The translations under genes and the position numbers were made by a program. A DNA stretch of 64,000 nucleotides from Basidiobolus meristosporus CBS 931.73. Lineage: Eukaryota > Basidiobolomycota > Basidiobolomycetes > Basidiobolales > Basidiobolaceae. The notes beneath the pieces are model-generated. The model searched no databases. It worked only from the letters and a program-made list of their open reading frames with translations, and was not told the origin of the DNA. Where the stretch lies: assembly GCA_002104905.1 (NCBI GenBank), contig MCFE01000236.1:1-64000 (forward strand). The letters run 5' to 3'. Positions 51,101 to 62,367 of the stretch are shown here, piece by piece. The first letter of the stretch is position 1, and every line of letters begins with the position of its first letter.

Positions 51101-54040
51101 AAGATCGCCGGCAAACTTGGCTTTGTCTGCATCGCTGACGTGTTCACTTTTAAGAGTCAGGTCGTAAATCTTTTTCTCAGGATTGACGTCAAGGATTTTG
51201 CCGATTACGACGTCGCCAACCTTGGCAGTGACATCCTTGGTATGCTCGTTAGTTACAAAGCCGGACATGCCATCGTCAAGCTCAATAATCCACCCATACG
51301 GTAGCGTTTGCTGAAGCTTTCCTTGGACATATTCACCAGGATTAGAGAATTGCTCGGAATGTCCTTGATTAAGCTCTTCAAAGTATTCCTCGATGAAATC
51401 GCCACTCTTAGCATACGTAGCGTTGTCGATTGAAGTTTGGGACGGCTTCAAAGAAAGCTCCACTCTGCCTTCCTCAACGTTGACGGACGTTACGTTACAA
51501 AGGACCGTTTGTTGAGGAGAGAAATGATCAGCAGGTGCAGCGACAAATTGATCCGAGATATTGTTTTTGAAAGCAATGCCGCCAAAATCACCAACAAATC
51601 CCACGAACACAGCAAAATCGGTGACATTGCGTACATATCCAGGAATGATGGATCCAACAGAAACCTCGCTGGCTGACTTGGGCCATTGATTCTTTTTAGC
51701 TGCCTTGACCAATAAAGGCTTCCTCGAAACCATTGCGACACTCTTTTGCTCGTTCTTGGCGTAAACAACCATGTCGCTAATGGTATCTCCGACTTTGATG
51801 GAGCCAGTTATGCTCTTCAGAATGGATCCGAGATGGTCACTCAAATGAGCAACCGGGAGCGTGGCGCGAATGTTTGTGGGTTCGAGGATGAGATGAACTA
51901 CGTCTTGCAGAAGAGAGGTTACTTTCCCGGAAACGATTTCCCCGAGAGCAACTGCACTCATGTCGGTGTTACGCTCCTCCCTAGCGATAGCGCTAGAAGC
52001 TTCAGATTTGAAGCTTACGCGAAGCTGTTCACGCTCAGGGTCAACTGTCAACACACGGCATTTAACGACTTGACCGACATTGAAATGAGTCGTGGGATCC
52101 TTGATGAACGAGTCGCTCAACTCAGGTAGTGGTGCCAAAGCCTTGACATTGTTGAAGAAGGTGACAATACAACCGGTAGGCTTCACAGAAGTGATAACAC
52201 CGTGAGTAGACACACCAGGTGCAGCATCGCTATAAGACTTGACGATAGGAAGCTGAGAGTTGACGAGCGACTTCTTCAGAGTTAGGATCACCTTCCTCTG
52301 GCTGGCATCGGTGTGCAATACCCTGCACTTGACTTTGTCACCGGCCTTGAACTTCTTCTCGGGATGAAGGAGTTTGATGTCAGACATATGTATGGTTGGA
52401 ACAAACCCATTGATGGTAGAGCTGAACTCGATCAGAATACCGTTGTTGATAAGCTTATGGATTTTACCCTTAATTACTTCACCAACCTGTATATCATCAA
52501 CATTCAGATACTTCTCATCTAATACGGATTTTTGCATACTGAGCTGCAGTATGCCATCCAAGGAATCATAGCCAACAACTCTGGCTGGATGTTTGGAGCC
52601 GATCTTGTATTTACCGGAATGGCCGCTCAGGCTGGCAACGTGAGAATCGGAAAGGCGCGAGATATGCGTTTGACCAACAACACCTTTTACTCCGTCAATC
52701 TCGCACAAAATGCCAACTCCGGAATCAACTCGTTTGACGGTAACTTTGTCAAAAATCGTTCCCATAGGGATCATCTTGGCATCATCCTTCAAGTCGTATC
52801 CTGAAATTTGAGGTTGAGAAAGAGAGAGCACATGGGGAGCAAGCGACAGTCCGATAATTTTCTCATTCACCCCAAGGGACATGTATAGAATACGAGCCCG
52901 GATTTTCTGCCCGACCTTGAATGCTTTGGAGATGTCATCTTCACCTTCCACAACAAGGCCAAGATGGTTGAAATCAATGGTGCCGTCATAGAAGCCCATG
53001 AATTTACAAGTTATACCGTTAGGGTTGATTGCTGCAACCATGCCATTGATTAAGGTGGAAGGGATCAAAGAAGACATGTTGGACAACGTGTGACTTGGCA
53101 AAGCTTTGGCGACAATGTGAGAGTCGATGGTCATGTTGATGGTTCTATTGTTTTCAGAGACGCTTTTGATACTGCCAAGCACAACTTGTCCGACAGCTAA
53201 GGATTTCTCGGCGGTATCCTTCTTATGCAGAAACCCAGTCACGCCGTCAACTCCTGTCGACAGAAGGTAACCATGATCTTCGACACTTTGAACCGCGGCA
53301 GATAAGACCATTCCCTCACACAGGTCGTCCCTAGCGATACCAGCATTGACGGTGGATGGGTTCAAGCTGAGCTCGATTCGCCTTTTGGCTTTGGCACCCT
53401 TGTCGGACACGCCCTCCAACTTTGTGACTGAGCAATTTACATATTGCCCGACTTGGAATATCTCCTTTAAACTCGGAAGTTGGGTATCCACCATCTCCTC
53501 ATCATCGGAGTCTTCTTCGGCCTTGGCAGCAATCTCAACCAAGGTAGAAATGGCATCAGATATTTCGGTGATGGAAACGAATCCGATCAAGTGATTAGGA
53601 AGAGAAACCGTAACATCTAGCTCGTTGATTTGGGTTACAACACCCATCATGAGAGATCCGGTGGCCAAACGTTTGAAGTTCAAGATATCGATCTTCTTGG
53701 GTTTCTCGTCCTCTGCCTCCTTATCATTCGTGTTGGAAGATTTGGTTTTCTTCGATTTCTTGGAGGCTTTGACCTTTTTGCTGGGAGGCTCTTCGAGGCC
53801 ACTTGTGGTGTCGGAAAAAAGAATATCTTGGTTGACCTGTCTACTAATATCTTTGTATTCCAAAGGAGTCAAGCCGGTGCTCCCACCTCTAGGGAAGTCC
53901 TCGATAGTGGTGCTAGCAGGTTTTGCGGATTCGGCAACAGCTTTGGAGCCCTTCTCGGGTTTTTTATCCTTCTTATGGTCCTTGCTTGCGGGCTTGCCGA
54001 CGGTCGCGGTGTCGGTTCTCTGACGTTTTTGGTTGGCCAT
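48134..54040 (-). CDS. RRP5: rRNA biogenesis protein Rrp5
   Basis: Large RNA-binding factor of the early 90S pre-ribosome, needed for both 18S and 5.8S rRNA maturation. One uninterrupted 1,968-codon reading frame. A Lys-rich N-terminus (MANQKRQRTDTATVGKPASK) leads into a long series of S1 domains, recognisable by repeated units such as VGQVVKCRVLTVDPEREQLR and VGQLVTARVLAVDPTAKRVE with G(F/R)V...ISD loops; about a dozen are present. A strongly acidic linker (about 49360-49060) separates them from C-terminal HAT/TPR repeats: YERLLLGSPNSSYLWINYMA, RAAQVCEPKKIYLQLVQIYE, GRTIFEGIMSNYPKRVDLWS. Yeast Rrp5 has 12 S1 domains and 1,729 residues, so this copy is longer, partly from the acidic linker. 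The absence of introns is unusual here. Confidence 0.97.
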   Translation of the reverse strand: MANQKRQRTDTATVGKPASKDHKKDKKPEKGSKAVAESAKPASTTIEDFPRGGSTGLTPLEYKDISRQVNQDILFSDTTSGLEEPPSKKVKASKKSKKTKSSNTNDKEAEDEKPKKIDILNFKRLATGSLMMGVVTQINELDVTVSLPNHLIGFVSITEISDAISTLVEIAAKAEEDSDDEEMVDTQLPSLKEIFQVGQYVNCSVTKLEGVSDKGAKAKRRIELSLNPSTVNAGIARDDLCEGMVLSAAVQSVEDHGYLLSTGVDGVTGFLHKKDTAEKSLAVGQVVLGSIKSVSENNRTINMTIDSHIVAKALPSHTLSNMSSLIPSTLINGMVAAINPNGITCKFMGFYDGTIDFNHLGLVVEGEDDISKAFKVGQKIRARILYMSLGVNEKIIGLSLAPHVLSLSQPQISGYDLKDDAKMIPMGTIFDKVTVKRVDSGVGILCEIDGVKGVVGQTHISRLSDSHVASLSGHSGKYKIGSKHPARVVGYDSLDGILQLSMQKSVLDEKYLNVDDIQVGEVIKGKIHKLINNGILIEFSSTINGFVPTIHMSDIKLLHPEKKFKAGDKVKCRVLHTDASQRKVILTLKKSLVNSQLPIVKSYSDAAPGVSTHGVITSVKPTGCIVTFFNNVKALAPLPELSDSFIKDPTTHFNVGQVVKCRVLTVDPEREQLRVSFKSEASSAIAREERNTDMSAVALGEIVSGKVTSLLQDVVHLILEPTNIRATLPVAHLSDHLGSILKSITGSIKVGDTISDMVVYAKNEQKSVAMVSRKPLLVKAAKKNQWPKSASEVSVGSIIPGYVRNVTDFAVFVGFVGDFGGIAFKNNISDQFVAAPADHFSPQQTVLCNVTSVNVEEGRVELSLKPSQTSIDNATYAKSGDFIEEYFEELNQGHSEQFSNPGEYVQGKLQQTLPYGWIIELDDGMSGFVTNEHTKDVTAKVGDVVIGKILDVNPEKKIYDLTLKSEHVSDADKAKFAGDLGKKKKSGANAIIKKLETASKSGSQIDCVVELVKEDYLVLSLPNNSNFIAFASTKSYNYRAKPFIRYKPGQSLKAVISKIIKGAHQRVLTTISQEIAVKPAKGVFARLAKDPFDKTIETFDDYQPGRITKGQVASIKELQVNINLAANIKGRVHISEIYDQFDDIKDKTHIFKNLKPGSIIDVKVIGYHDAKTHKYLPITHRTSAAKTVVELTIKPSEMKAQDKLEVGRPQLEELKAGTELTGFVQKALDDGLWIYVSPNLRGRVLPIYTSNDIEVVQNIPKHFTAGMAVRCNVLDINTEKYVLDLSLLLEKSPVDTFEDVKTGTSLIGRVASVKPTGLNVQLSKNVFGRVGMTDIFDAYVPEPLKQFKKDQYVKCHVLAVDAQNHQIDLSLRTSYFDQSIEAVDPQIQGIEQVEVNSVIRGYIKNINDNGCFVSLSRNIAGRVKISEISDAFVKEWKTEVKVGQLVTARVLAVDPTAKRVELSLKKSQIDPNVAPLLTLADIQEGEKIKGFVKRIESYGIFIRIDDSNISGLCHISEVSDTKVEDLNKLYSVGDRVKAVILKIDTENKKVSFGLKATYFNDDDMESDSSEDEELEDSMDVEDDSDDENEAGESLLDLEAEASDDEDDGDEDEMDSEEGDASEDDEDEDDDEPSDEEVDAMEVDTVLPTAGFKWDETEESKEEMNLSDSDNSDASDDETQRKKKKKNQKAEAVDVTAELGHSAPTVAADYERLLLGSPNSSYLWINYMAFQLQLSEIQKAREIGERAIKAINFREEQERMNVWVAMMNLENKFGTQETLEAVFQRAAQVCEPKKIYLQLVQIYERSDKLDLAEQLYKTITKKFGASSKVWTNFGLFYLKQGKVDLARELLQRSLKSLAKRKHIKTITKFAQLEFKYGEPERGRTIFEGIMSNYPKRVDLWSIYLDMETRVGDQSIIRRLFQRVTSLKLSSKKMKFFFKKWLAYEKKFGDEKSETEVKQRALAYIESISS

Positions 54041-55341
54041 ATTATCGAGTAGTGCAAAGTGGAGACTTGGAAGCGGTGAATTTTTCCTCCGGTGGTAGCT
54101 GAAAATCTATGTAAGGATTTGTATACAAATGGTATATTCAATTGTCGAAGCGTGCGGGAGAGTCGTAACGCGACGTATTAACGTATATAGGAAGTCTATG
54201 TTCGAAGGATTCGAGAGAAGGTCTATCTAAGAGACTTTAAGCAATGGCGAAAGTAGCACCACAACACCCGCTCAAAAACAAGTCAAACAAGCACACTCAG
54301 ATCCACTCTATATCCAGTTGATTCCCAAAAGTGGCTGAGAAATTTAAAATAAAAAAAAATTCGAAAAGAAAAAAAATACAGAATGGAAAAAAAATCCCTC
54401 ATAATTAGGTTCATGTTTTGCAAGATTGGTTAATACATTGGAAATAAAAATAAACATTCCGCCCTGATAGATGAATGTTTGTTTATCATTGACCTCGATG
54501 ACCATCTGTGCTGTCCAACTAGTAATGTCGGAGGGTGTCTTTTTCCACAGTAACGAACACACCATGCTTGAAGATGGATGGTGTGACTAGAGCATTATGG
54601 ACCCTTGAAGTCTGATTTTTATACCCACTCTAAACGATGATAATCTTCATTCATGCATCAATAAATATAGAAATGCTGGTTTGACTACAATCAATCTTTA
54701 AGTCTTCGTTCACCTTTCTACTTCCAGGTTCAACAAAATAATGTTTTGACATAGGATGTGGAGACACAGTGGAGGGAGGCCTTGTTTTGGCCCTCCTGCA
54801 ATCTAAGGCACCGACAGGTACGCTTAGAATGATTCATGGACATGTTTTTGACTTGAGCCTCCATGGTGCGAAATCCCGAGCAACGGTACGTTTGTTAATT
54901 AGAGTCGCTAATCAGGATGAAGCAAATATGCCACCATGACTCAGAAATCGATCGCCAATATTCTCGCAAAACTCCTCCATGTTTTACTCAGCGATTAACC
55001 AAACATAGGTAGCTTTTTCTGTGAAATTGGTTCACATCATCCAATCATTCGATGATACTAATGCTGAAAACCAATACCCATTTTGACTTTTACGTCATCC
55101 GTTTGCATCAACAGATTTAGAAATTATCCAAAAGGCGTTTATTATATAAGTATCTTCTTAGTTTGGAGTCCAAGGCCTGCAAGCTTAGGTTTTTACTAAC
55201 CGTAAAGATACACACCATCTCAGATTCATATTATTTCTCTAAATAGCGGCCCATTATCTCTTCTATTCCGCCGTTGTATTAGGCTATTTGTATAGATTTT
55301 CTTGTCCTGAACAGCTATCTCTTACGTCCACCCTGTCCAGT
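54041..55341. other. Divergent region between RRP5 and neutral trehalase
   Basis: About 1.3 kb with A-rich tracts at 54340-54400. A TATA-like element (TATATAAG, about 55142) lies 200 bp before the trehalase ATG. No gene. Confidence 0.5.
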
Positions 55342-57605
55342 ATGGCTGACGCTGACAATAACATTCTTGCTCCTGCCTCTGAATACTACACGAATGTGTC
55401 AGCTTCCAACAAGAAATTGCTGCGAAACAGAACCCTAAGCGCCGTAAGTTTTTCTCACCAACTACTAGGCCTACGGAGCCTAACCAGTTTTGAGTAGTCA
55501 AATTCCTCCAGATCACTAGCAGATACTGCAGATACATATCGCAGACGCAGAAGGGCCTCGCATGGTAGGTATTTGGTGCTTTCTTACTTCCTCTCATGAA
55601 TCAGCTTTAACCTTTCCAATTTCTAGATGAAAAAACCTCTAGACCTAGGAAGTTTTTGATCGACGTGGAGGAGACTTGGCAAACTATTTTATCTCAAGAG
55701 GATACAGATGGGGATTTTCAAATCACCGTTAATGATGTAGGGCCGAAGGTTCTTCAAGTAGGTACTGCACATTCCGGCGGTTACCTCAAGTACGATATTC
55801 GTGGGACGTACATGCTCTCAAATCTATTGCAAGAGCTTGCTTTGGCCTCAGATTATGGGCGTAAACATGTCGTCATTGATGAAGCCAGGTTGAATGAAAA
55901 TCCTGTTGATAGATTATCAAGAATGATAAAGCACCATTTTTGGGACGGGCTTACTAGACGCATCGACGCAGAGGGTTTCGAAATCATTTGTAAGGACCCT
56001 AAAAATAGAACCGCTAATCACAATCCTCGTATTTATGTCCCGTCCGGCGAAGACGAAACGTATGAATACTATGTCAATGCTTCTAAGAATAGGCCTCATC
56101 TCAACCTGGAGGTTGAGCGCCTTCCTGATATGATTACCCCCGAGTTCGTGCGTAGTATCAATAACAAGCCCGGGATATTGGCGCTAGCAATGGAGAAATA
56201 CCAGGACGAGAATGGGGATGAAGGCATGCGAGGTGTTCCATTCGTTGTTCCAGGCGGTAGATTCAATGAGATGTACGGGTGGGACTCTTACTTCGAATCA
56301 CTGGGCTTGCTCATTGATGGCAAGCTGGAGCTAGCCAAGGGCATGGTGGATAACTTTATATACGAAATTAAGCATTACGGCAAGATCCTCAACGCCAACC
56401 GTAGCTACTATCTTACTCGCTCGCAGCCCCCATTTCTGACCGATATGGCTTTGAAGGTGTACGATGCGCTTCCTCCATCCGATCCTGAAGGCAACAAGAA
56501 ATGGCTGGCCACTGCAATGGGTGCAGCTATAAAGGAATATCACACTATCTGGAACTGCGAGCCACGTTTAGATCCCAAATGCGGTCTTAGTCGCTACCAT
56601 CCGACTGGAGTTGGTATTCCCCCTGAAACTGAGGCCTCGCATTTCGATCATGTAATCGCACCTTTTGCGGAGAAATTGGGAGTCGATATAGAGACATACC
56701 AGAAGCTTTACAACGAGGGCCAAGTTATTGAGCCTGAATTAGACGATTACTTCATCAACGATAGAGCAGTGCGCGAGTCCGGCCATGACACAACTTACCG
56801 CTTTGAGAAGAGGTGCGCGTATCTTGCGACCATCGATCTGAACGCGTTGCTGTACAAGTACGAAATTGACCTAGGGGAAACCATCCAGAACATCTTCGAT
56901 GATAACCTCACTTTACCTGACGGCACAGTGGTAACAAGTGACTATTGGTTTGAACGTGCCAAAAGACGCAGAGCTTTGATTGATCGGTTTATGTGGAACG
57001 AAGAGAAAGGGCTCTACTTCGACTATGATACCCGCCAAGAGAAGCAAATTACCTATGAGTCCGTTACTTCGCTGTGGGCCCTTTGGGCAGGATGTTCATC
57101 CAAAGAGCAGGCGGAGAAATTAGTGAAGGTTTCCTTAGAGAAATTCGAGGTCACCGGCGGACTGGTGTGTGGTACAGAAGAGTCCAGAGGTGTTATTTCA
57201 CTCTCTCGCCCTAATAGACAGTGGGACTATCCCTTTGGTTGGGCCCCTCATCAAATGTTGGCCTGGGTTGGTCTCGAGAAGTACGGATACATTGATGATG
57301 CTCGTCGTTTGGCCTATCGCTGGCTATACACCATTACCAAATCGTTCGTAGACTTTAACGGAGTTGTCCCCGAGAAATTCGACATAGTTGGGATGACACA
57401 TCAAGTCAAAGTCGAATATGGCAACGTTGGTGTAGACTTCAAATACGTGCCTCGTGAAGGATTTGGCTGGATGAATGCTAGCTATCAACTTGGGCTTAGA
57501 TACCTGACCAGTCATATGCGAAGAGCTTTGGGCACGCTAAGCACTCCTGATTCGTTCTTCAAGCCTCATCCTCCCCAAAGCCAGTCACCTGATCTCGTTG
57601 AGTAA
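55342..57605 (+). CDS. NTH1: Neutral (calcium-responsive) trehalase
   Basis: Cytosolic GH37 enzyme that hydrolyses stored trehalose to glucose. Three exons: 55342 to about 55443, about 55498-55563, and about 55627-57605. The second exon places RRRRRAS just before the conserved [12 protein letters not shown]; RRxS is a protein kinase A consensus, as in yeast Nth1 where PKA and 14-3-3 activate the enzyme. A calcium-binding loop, [14 protein letters not shown], follows. The catalytic domain carries both trehalase signatures, [15 protein letters not shown] and [12 protein letters not shown]. The protein is about 705 residues, close to fungal neutral trehalases. The first intron ends in an unusual GAGTAG, chosen because it alone keeps the frame. 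Confidence 0.94.
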
Positions 57606-57999
57606 GATCTCAAAAGCTCTTCTAGCTGCTACCACAAAGATGCACATTCAACCGCTTCCGCGCTGAATAAACCCTACAAACATTAATATGTATTGCACAT
57701 TATCACTATCAACTGGACTTATCAATGGTGTTTCGGTGTGCAACCTAACACCAACACAAAATCTAAGTGGCCAAGAGCTATTGGTTGGATGGGTAATTTT
57801 TTTCGAATATGTCCAATCGAGTACTGGAAAAGGTACCAATGTCTCGGAGCCCCGTTGATATTTAAAATGCCTTTATGTTGAATGATTTTATGTGATGAAC
57901 CAAATTAGGATTCATATGAATATATGACAAATATTATTTGTTACAATAAAGGTAGCAGGATGAACTGAATGTAAACATGATTATCATATAGTAATACAA
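57606..57999. other. Convergent 3' region between trehalase and acylcarnitine carrier
   Basis: About 390 bp between converging genes; AATAAA-type signals near 57664 and 57946. No gene. Confidence 0.5.
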
Positions 58000-59062
58000 T
58001 TACCAAACTTGGTTCATGAATTTGAGAGAGGCCTCAACACCAAGGAAGCATGCCGCATTGGCAGGGAAAGCACGTAGCATAGCCGGGCCAAGACCACGGA
58101 ACAAGGCACTTGGGCCTTCAGTACGCATCAAGTGGGTGAAGACATCCATAACACCCTTGTAGGTTCCCTCGGGAGCAGTTTGGAGGCGGGATTTCAAGAC
58201 ATCAGGGGGCTAGCATATTGATTTGTTAGTTCAAACACTAATCACCATAAAATAGCAATAGACACTTACAATAGCGACAGCCCAGTTAGCCATACCAGCC
58301 AGACCACCAGCAACCAATACAGCCATGGGGCTGAGAGTATCAGGTCCGGTGTCACCGGATAGAGCGGCCTTGGCAAACTCGTATGCACCGAAGTAAGCAA
58401 CGGACCCGGGCACATCTCTCATCAAGGTAGCGCCAGTACCTCTGAACAAACTGCGCATTCCGCCTTCCTTGAAAATTCCAATAGCAGCATCAACTGGACC
58501 CTTGTATTTCTGGACACCTCCAGCGTCACCTTGGATTTGAAGAAGACACTTGATACGCTCGGTGGGGGCCATCAACAAAGTGGCAGGGATAGCAGAGAAA
58601 CCACCGGCAAAGAGGATTTGACCCATGCTGAGCTTCTCATTAGGATCCTGCAGACAACTGTTAAACCACCAAGCCTGTCACCACTCGAATACACCCACTT
58701 ACCAAACCAAGTGCCCATATTTGCAATTTCTTCCCCATGTCATATCCCCAGAAGCACGTAGCAAAGATAGGGGTAACACCAATTAGCGGAGTAGACATAC
58801 CGCGATAGAGACCACGTACACCATCGCGAGCAATGGTTTTCTTGAAGCAGTCAGCAATTCCGGTGTAAGTATTGGAGGTTTGAAGACGGACCTTGATTAG
58901 ATCAAGGGGATGACCGGCGGCAACAAGGCAAATACCACCAAAACCACCGGAAAGGAAGGATTTGACACCGGATGTGCCACCAGTAGCTTTGGTCTCCTCC
59001 TTAATCTCAACAGATTTCTCAACTAGCGAAGCAGGGCTGGGAAGAACTTGTTCAGTGCTCAT
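58000..59062 (-). CDS. CRC1: Mitochondrial carnitine/acylcarnitine carrier
   Basis: Inner-membrane SLC25 carrier exchanging acylcarnitines for carnitine, feeding acyl units into the matrix. Three exons with introns at about 58685-58651 and 58267-58210. The three mitochondrial carrier repeats each show the PX[DE]XX[KR] signature: [28 protein letters not shown] and [13 protein letters not shown], each followed by the glycine-rich matrix helix ([30 protein letters not shown]). [12 protein letters not shown] with [15 protein letters not shown] is the pattern of the carnitine subfamily (human SLC25A20, yeast Crc1). About 320 residues. A TATA box lies 100 bp upstream. Confidence 0.94.
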
Positions 59063-59161
59063 TATGAAAATTTACTTGGAAATAATGCCTTTGTGGACCC
59101 GGTAGAGTAGGAGGAAGAGAGGACACCAAAACCTTTGAATAGTTCGACCTTGTCTGATCGG

Positions 59162-59169
59162 TTTATATA
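59162..59169 (-). promoter_or_regulatory. TATA box of the acylcarnitine carrier gene
   Basis: TATATAAA on the minus strand, about 100 bp before the ATG at 59062. Confidence 0.5.
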
Positions 59170-60802
59170 TGCCAGTTGGGAGGAGACACGGACCTCATTG
59201 CGAGCGAAGTAAGCTTGATCAATGGAATCATGACATGAGTATTTATCACATGGTCAATTAATCTTTATTATTAATATTTAAGCCAATAAGATTTCTGATT
59301 TGTCATTTGAACACGATTCACGTAATAGTAGCATCAATTGAAACAAGTACCTTGGTAGATTCATGCCGTTTTCCATGCTTTTTGGTATTCCCGAAGGTAT
59401 TAGCTGTTACTCGAAAAGTCGTTGTGCGCCGTGCGGCGAAGAAAAGAGTTAGTTCGTCGAATCTTTTGATTATACATGAGACATCCCATTGAGCGCGCTG
59501 GCAAAAAACTCAGACACCCATACGGATAAATCGGAACAGCATGACATCTGGTGGAAAATTAGGCGGGATATTGTTGGTGTCGTGGGAGTATGGAGGGCAC
59601 AATGCTTCGTCATGCTTCAAGTTGTGTCCACTGCCAGATGTCTGCCTGGTTATCATCCTCGCCAACCCTGGAGCAGCCTCGGAAATTCACGGTTGTAGCG
59701 ATTTCAGCCACCCAGACGTCAAAATCTACTAGATGAAGCTGAATTTTAGATCATCTACCAAGATGATATTGATGTATCATTCTTCATAAGGCAAAGCCCC
59801 TACAACAACTCTATTCATGTAACATCCTGAATCTCCAATGGTTCCTTTCATATATGGAACTGTTCAGGCAAATGCTAGGCCTTTATTGATTTTGGAGGAT
59901 TATCTTGAAATTGGTGGCACCGGCCGAGGGCAGCAAATAATGTTCTGAACAACTGGTCATCAACCCAGGCATCTTGTGTGACGGCCATCGTCGAACCTTA
60001 TTCACCGCTTTTCTGCCAGCCTCTTCGTTCCACACTTGCGCTGGTGGACAATCTTTAAACAAGAATGCCATCCATTCATGAAACGAAACGAAACGAGCTT
60101 TTGGTTCGACTATCTTATCTCCGAGATGTAACCAGTTAATTCATCCGAAGTGCACATGGTGCTCACTTGGTCATTTTCTGAATGCCACCGAGTCCGCATC
60201 CCATCCTGACAGCTGATCGGCTTTGGTTACCTATCCACATTGACGTCATAGGCCAGCATCCCATTGACCGAAGCGAATCTGGAATAAATGTGAGGAATTC
60301 TGGAAACAATGGAAAGAGTTGGATACTTGCGATTAGCTTTCAATCCAAGCCTAATCGACTGTTTTAGTAAGTGATCAGCTACATCTCCCCAATATTTCTG
60401 TGTAGAATGATGATTGTTAACAAGCCGGCCTATCCCACCTACAAATCCACCTAAACCATGATTAGCTTAAAATGTACTCATATTCGTGGGCTACACATTC
60501 AAAATTGCCCAAATTTATCATTTTATTGATATGTGTGGCATATTGTTGGATAAACAACATTGTGCAGAAAGGGGTTTTGCGATTTAGTAGTATAAGCTAG
60601 GAATTGCAATTTCCAAAAAGCGATGTTGTTGCCAAAATGACAATTATCTTCTAAAACTCGACTCAATTTGTAGTATTCCGCCTAAACATAATAGTCACAG
60701 CATATTGGGAGAATAATTTCCCAGTGAGTTCCTATGGTCTAGCTCATTTTTATCGTGAAGTTTTTCTGATATTTCTTTTCTGGGGTTATTATAAGGAGAT
60801 GG

Positions 60803-60808
60803 TATAAA
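60803..60808 (+). promoter_or_regulatory. TATA box of the FEX gene
   Basis: TATAAA 86 bp before the ATG at 60894; supports this start over an upstream TTG-initiated reading. Confidence 0.5.
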
Positions 60809-60893
60809 TTAAACGCCTCTGTGTGGATTTTCCTTGTTACCTTGGAACAGATATTCTTCTCTCAGAAGCCTCACTCACATCCGTACTACATTC

Positions 60894-61979
60894 ATGAAAA
60901 GCTTTACATCCAAAGAGCATCTGCTCTCCTTGATGGGTCTGTTGGTATGCTTTTCTTCGATAGGTGTTTTGATCCGCGTGGGTTTGGGCCTTGCCTTCAA
61001 ATACAAGAGTCAGCCAGTCTTTGGCCTTATCTATGCACAAATCGTCGGTTGCTTATTTATGGGTGCCGCTATTTCTAGACGTGCCACTATCATGAATTAC
61101 TATCCACCTCTGTATACCGCCATAACAACCGGGCTATGTGGATCGATTACTACTTTCTCCTCTTGGAACCTTGGTTTGTTTGAGGCCTTTGCAAATTATG
61201 ACCAAGGCTACGATCATGGTGTTGACAACGTAGGCGGTATCATATTAATTATAGACTTCGTGCCTGGTTCTCACACGTATTTCTTTCACTAGTTCCTATC
61301 TGCCTTGTCCATTATAATAATCACTCTTGGCATGTCGGTCGCAAGTTTGTTGTTTGGCAAATATATAAGCGAGGTGATTTTTGGCAAGGAGCCCGAAGAA
61401 CTTGAAGTACCAAAGACAGTTCGCGCTTACAGCGTCGGCGAGTTGTCCAGCAAAGATTATCTAGGTGTTGCCCTGGGTATAGCTACGTTAGTAGTATTCA
61501 TTGTAATCCCCAGCACGGTAAAGAATCAGCGAGCCATCACTTTTGCTGCACTCTTTGGACCAATTGGTAAGGAGATACCCATATCCATTTCTACACATGT
61601 CTTGCTGACACCTCCATTCGTTTTAGGAACATTCATACGCTGGCAATTGGCCCCGTTGAATGCCAAGCGACCTGGATTCCCTATTGGAACCTTTTTAGCC
61701 AATATGTTTGGGACAGCTATCTTGGCCTCCTTGAGCTTGATTACTCATGAAACGTCCAACATAACCTCATGCCAGATCCTAGCTGGTATGGCTGACGGGC
61801 TTTGCGGGTGCCTAACTACCATATCTACCTTTACCAATGAGTTGATCACTTTACCAAAACGCAAGGCCTTGATTTACGGATTCGTATCCCTCCTTCTAGG
61901 TCAAAGTCTGATGGTGCTGATTCTAGGAAGTTATCTCTGGACTAAAGGCGACCCCTGGGCAGCCTGTAGTACCCATTGA
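60894..61979 (+). CDS. FEX1: Fluoride export protein FEX (two CrcB domains)
   Basis: Plasma-membrane fluoride channel that keeps cytosolic fluoride low. Three exons (60894-61229, 61293-61566, 61627-61979) encode 320 residues with two CrcB/Fluc domains fused in one chain, the eukaryotic arrangement. Domain 1 shows RVGLGLAF, QIVGCLFMG and TAITTGLCGSITTFSSWN; domain 2 shows TFIRWQLAPLN, GTFLANMFGTAILASLSL and MADGLCGCLTTISTFTNEL. The Asn and Gly-Cys-Thr-Thr-Phe/Ser positions that line the fluoride path are present in both halves. A linker helix and seven to nine membrane segments are visible by hydrophobicity. The ATG at 60894 gives MKSFTSKEHLLSLMGLL, preferred over an upstream TTG. Confidence 0.94.
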
Positions 61980-62367
61980 GGATCGAATGGAGGAGTAAAC
62001 GGGAGTAACTTAGGTGTATGATTCCTTCTGTATTTCCAGCTACATTCAAAAGCAACAACATCCACACTCTCTAACTAAGAATTCCGTGATGTCAAGATAG
62101 ATTATTTTATAGATACACTTAGATAATAGTATTTTGCTAGAAGTAAAAGTCCGTTATAAATGTTTATGTTCGGTCAACAATTTTCCACTTTTCTGGATTT
62201 CCAATGGTTCCACCATTGATAAATCAAAATCGTTCTCTGATTAATTTCATAAGGTTGCACGAGTCAATCATAACTTGCATATTATTGGAATGTTTATTTT
62301 GTATTGTTTGTTAGTTCGATGTTACAGAATGGTGGTGACAGTATGTTTATACTACAGCAGACGATGT
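61980..62367. other. Convergent 3' region between FEX and the CipC-like gene
   Basis: About 390 bp between converging genes. No gene. Confidence 0.5.

Larger units (their letters stand above)
59063..60893. other. Divergent gene-poor region between the carrier and FEX
   Basis: About 1.8 kb with promoters at both ends. A short GAAAC direct repeat (three units) sits near 60076-60091. Open stretches within are short and unrecognised. Confidence 0.5.

Noticed and set aside
54340-54400. A-rich tract that could be a retroposon poly(A) tail related to intronless RRP5
   Set aside because: It lies upstream of the RRP5 start, not at its 3' end, and no target-site duplication was seen.
60076-60091. GAAAC direct repeat
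   Set aside because: Only three short units; not enough for a CRISPR, telomeric or satellite call.
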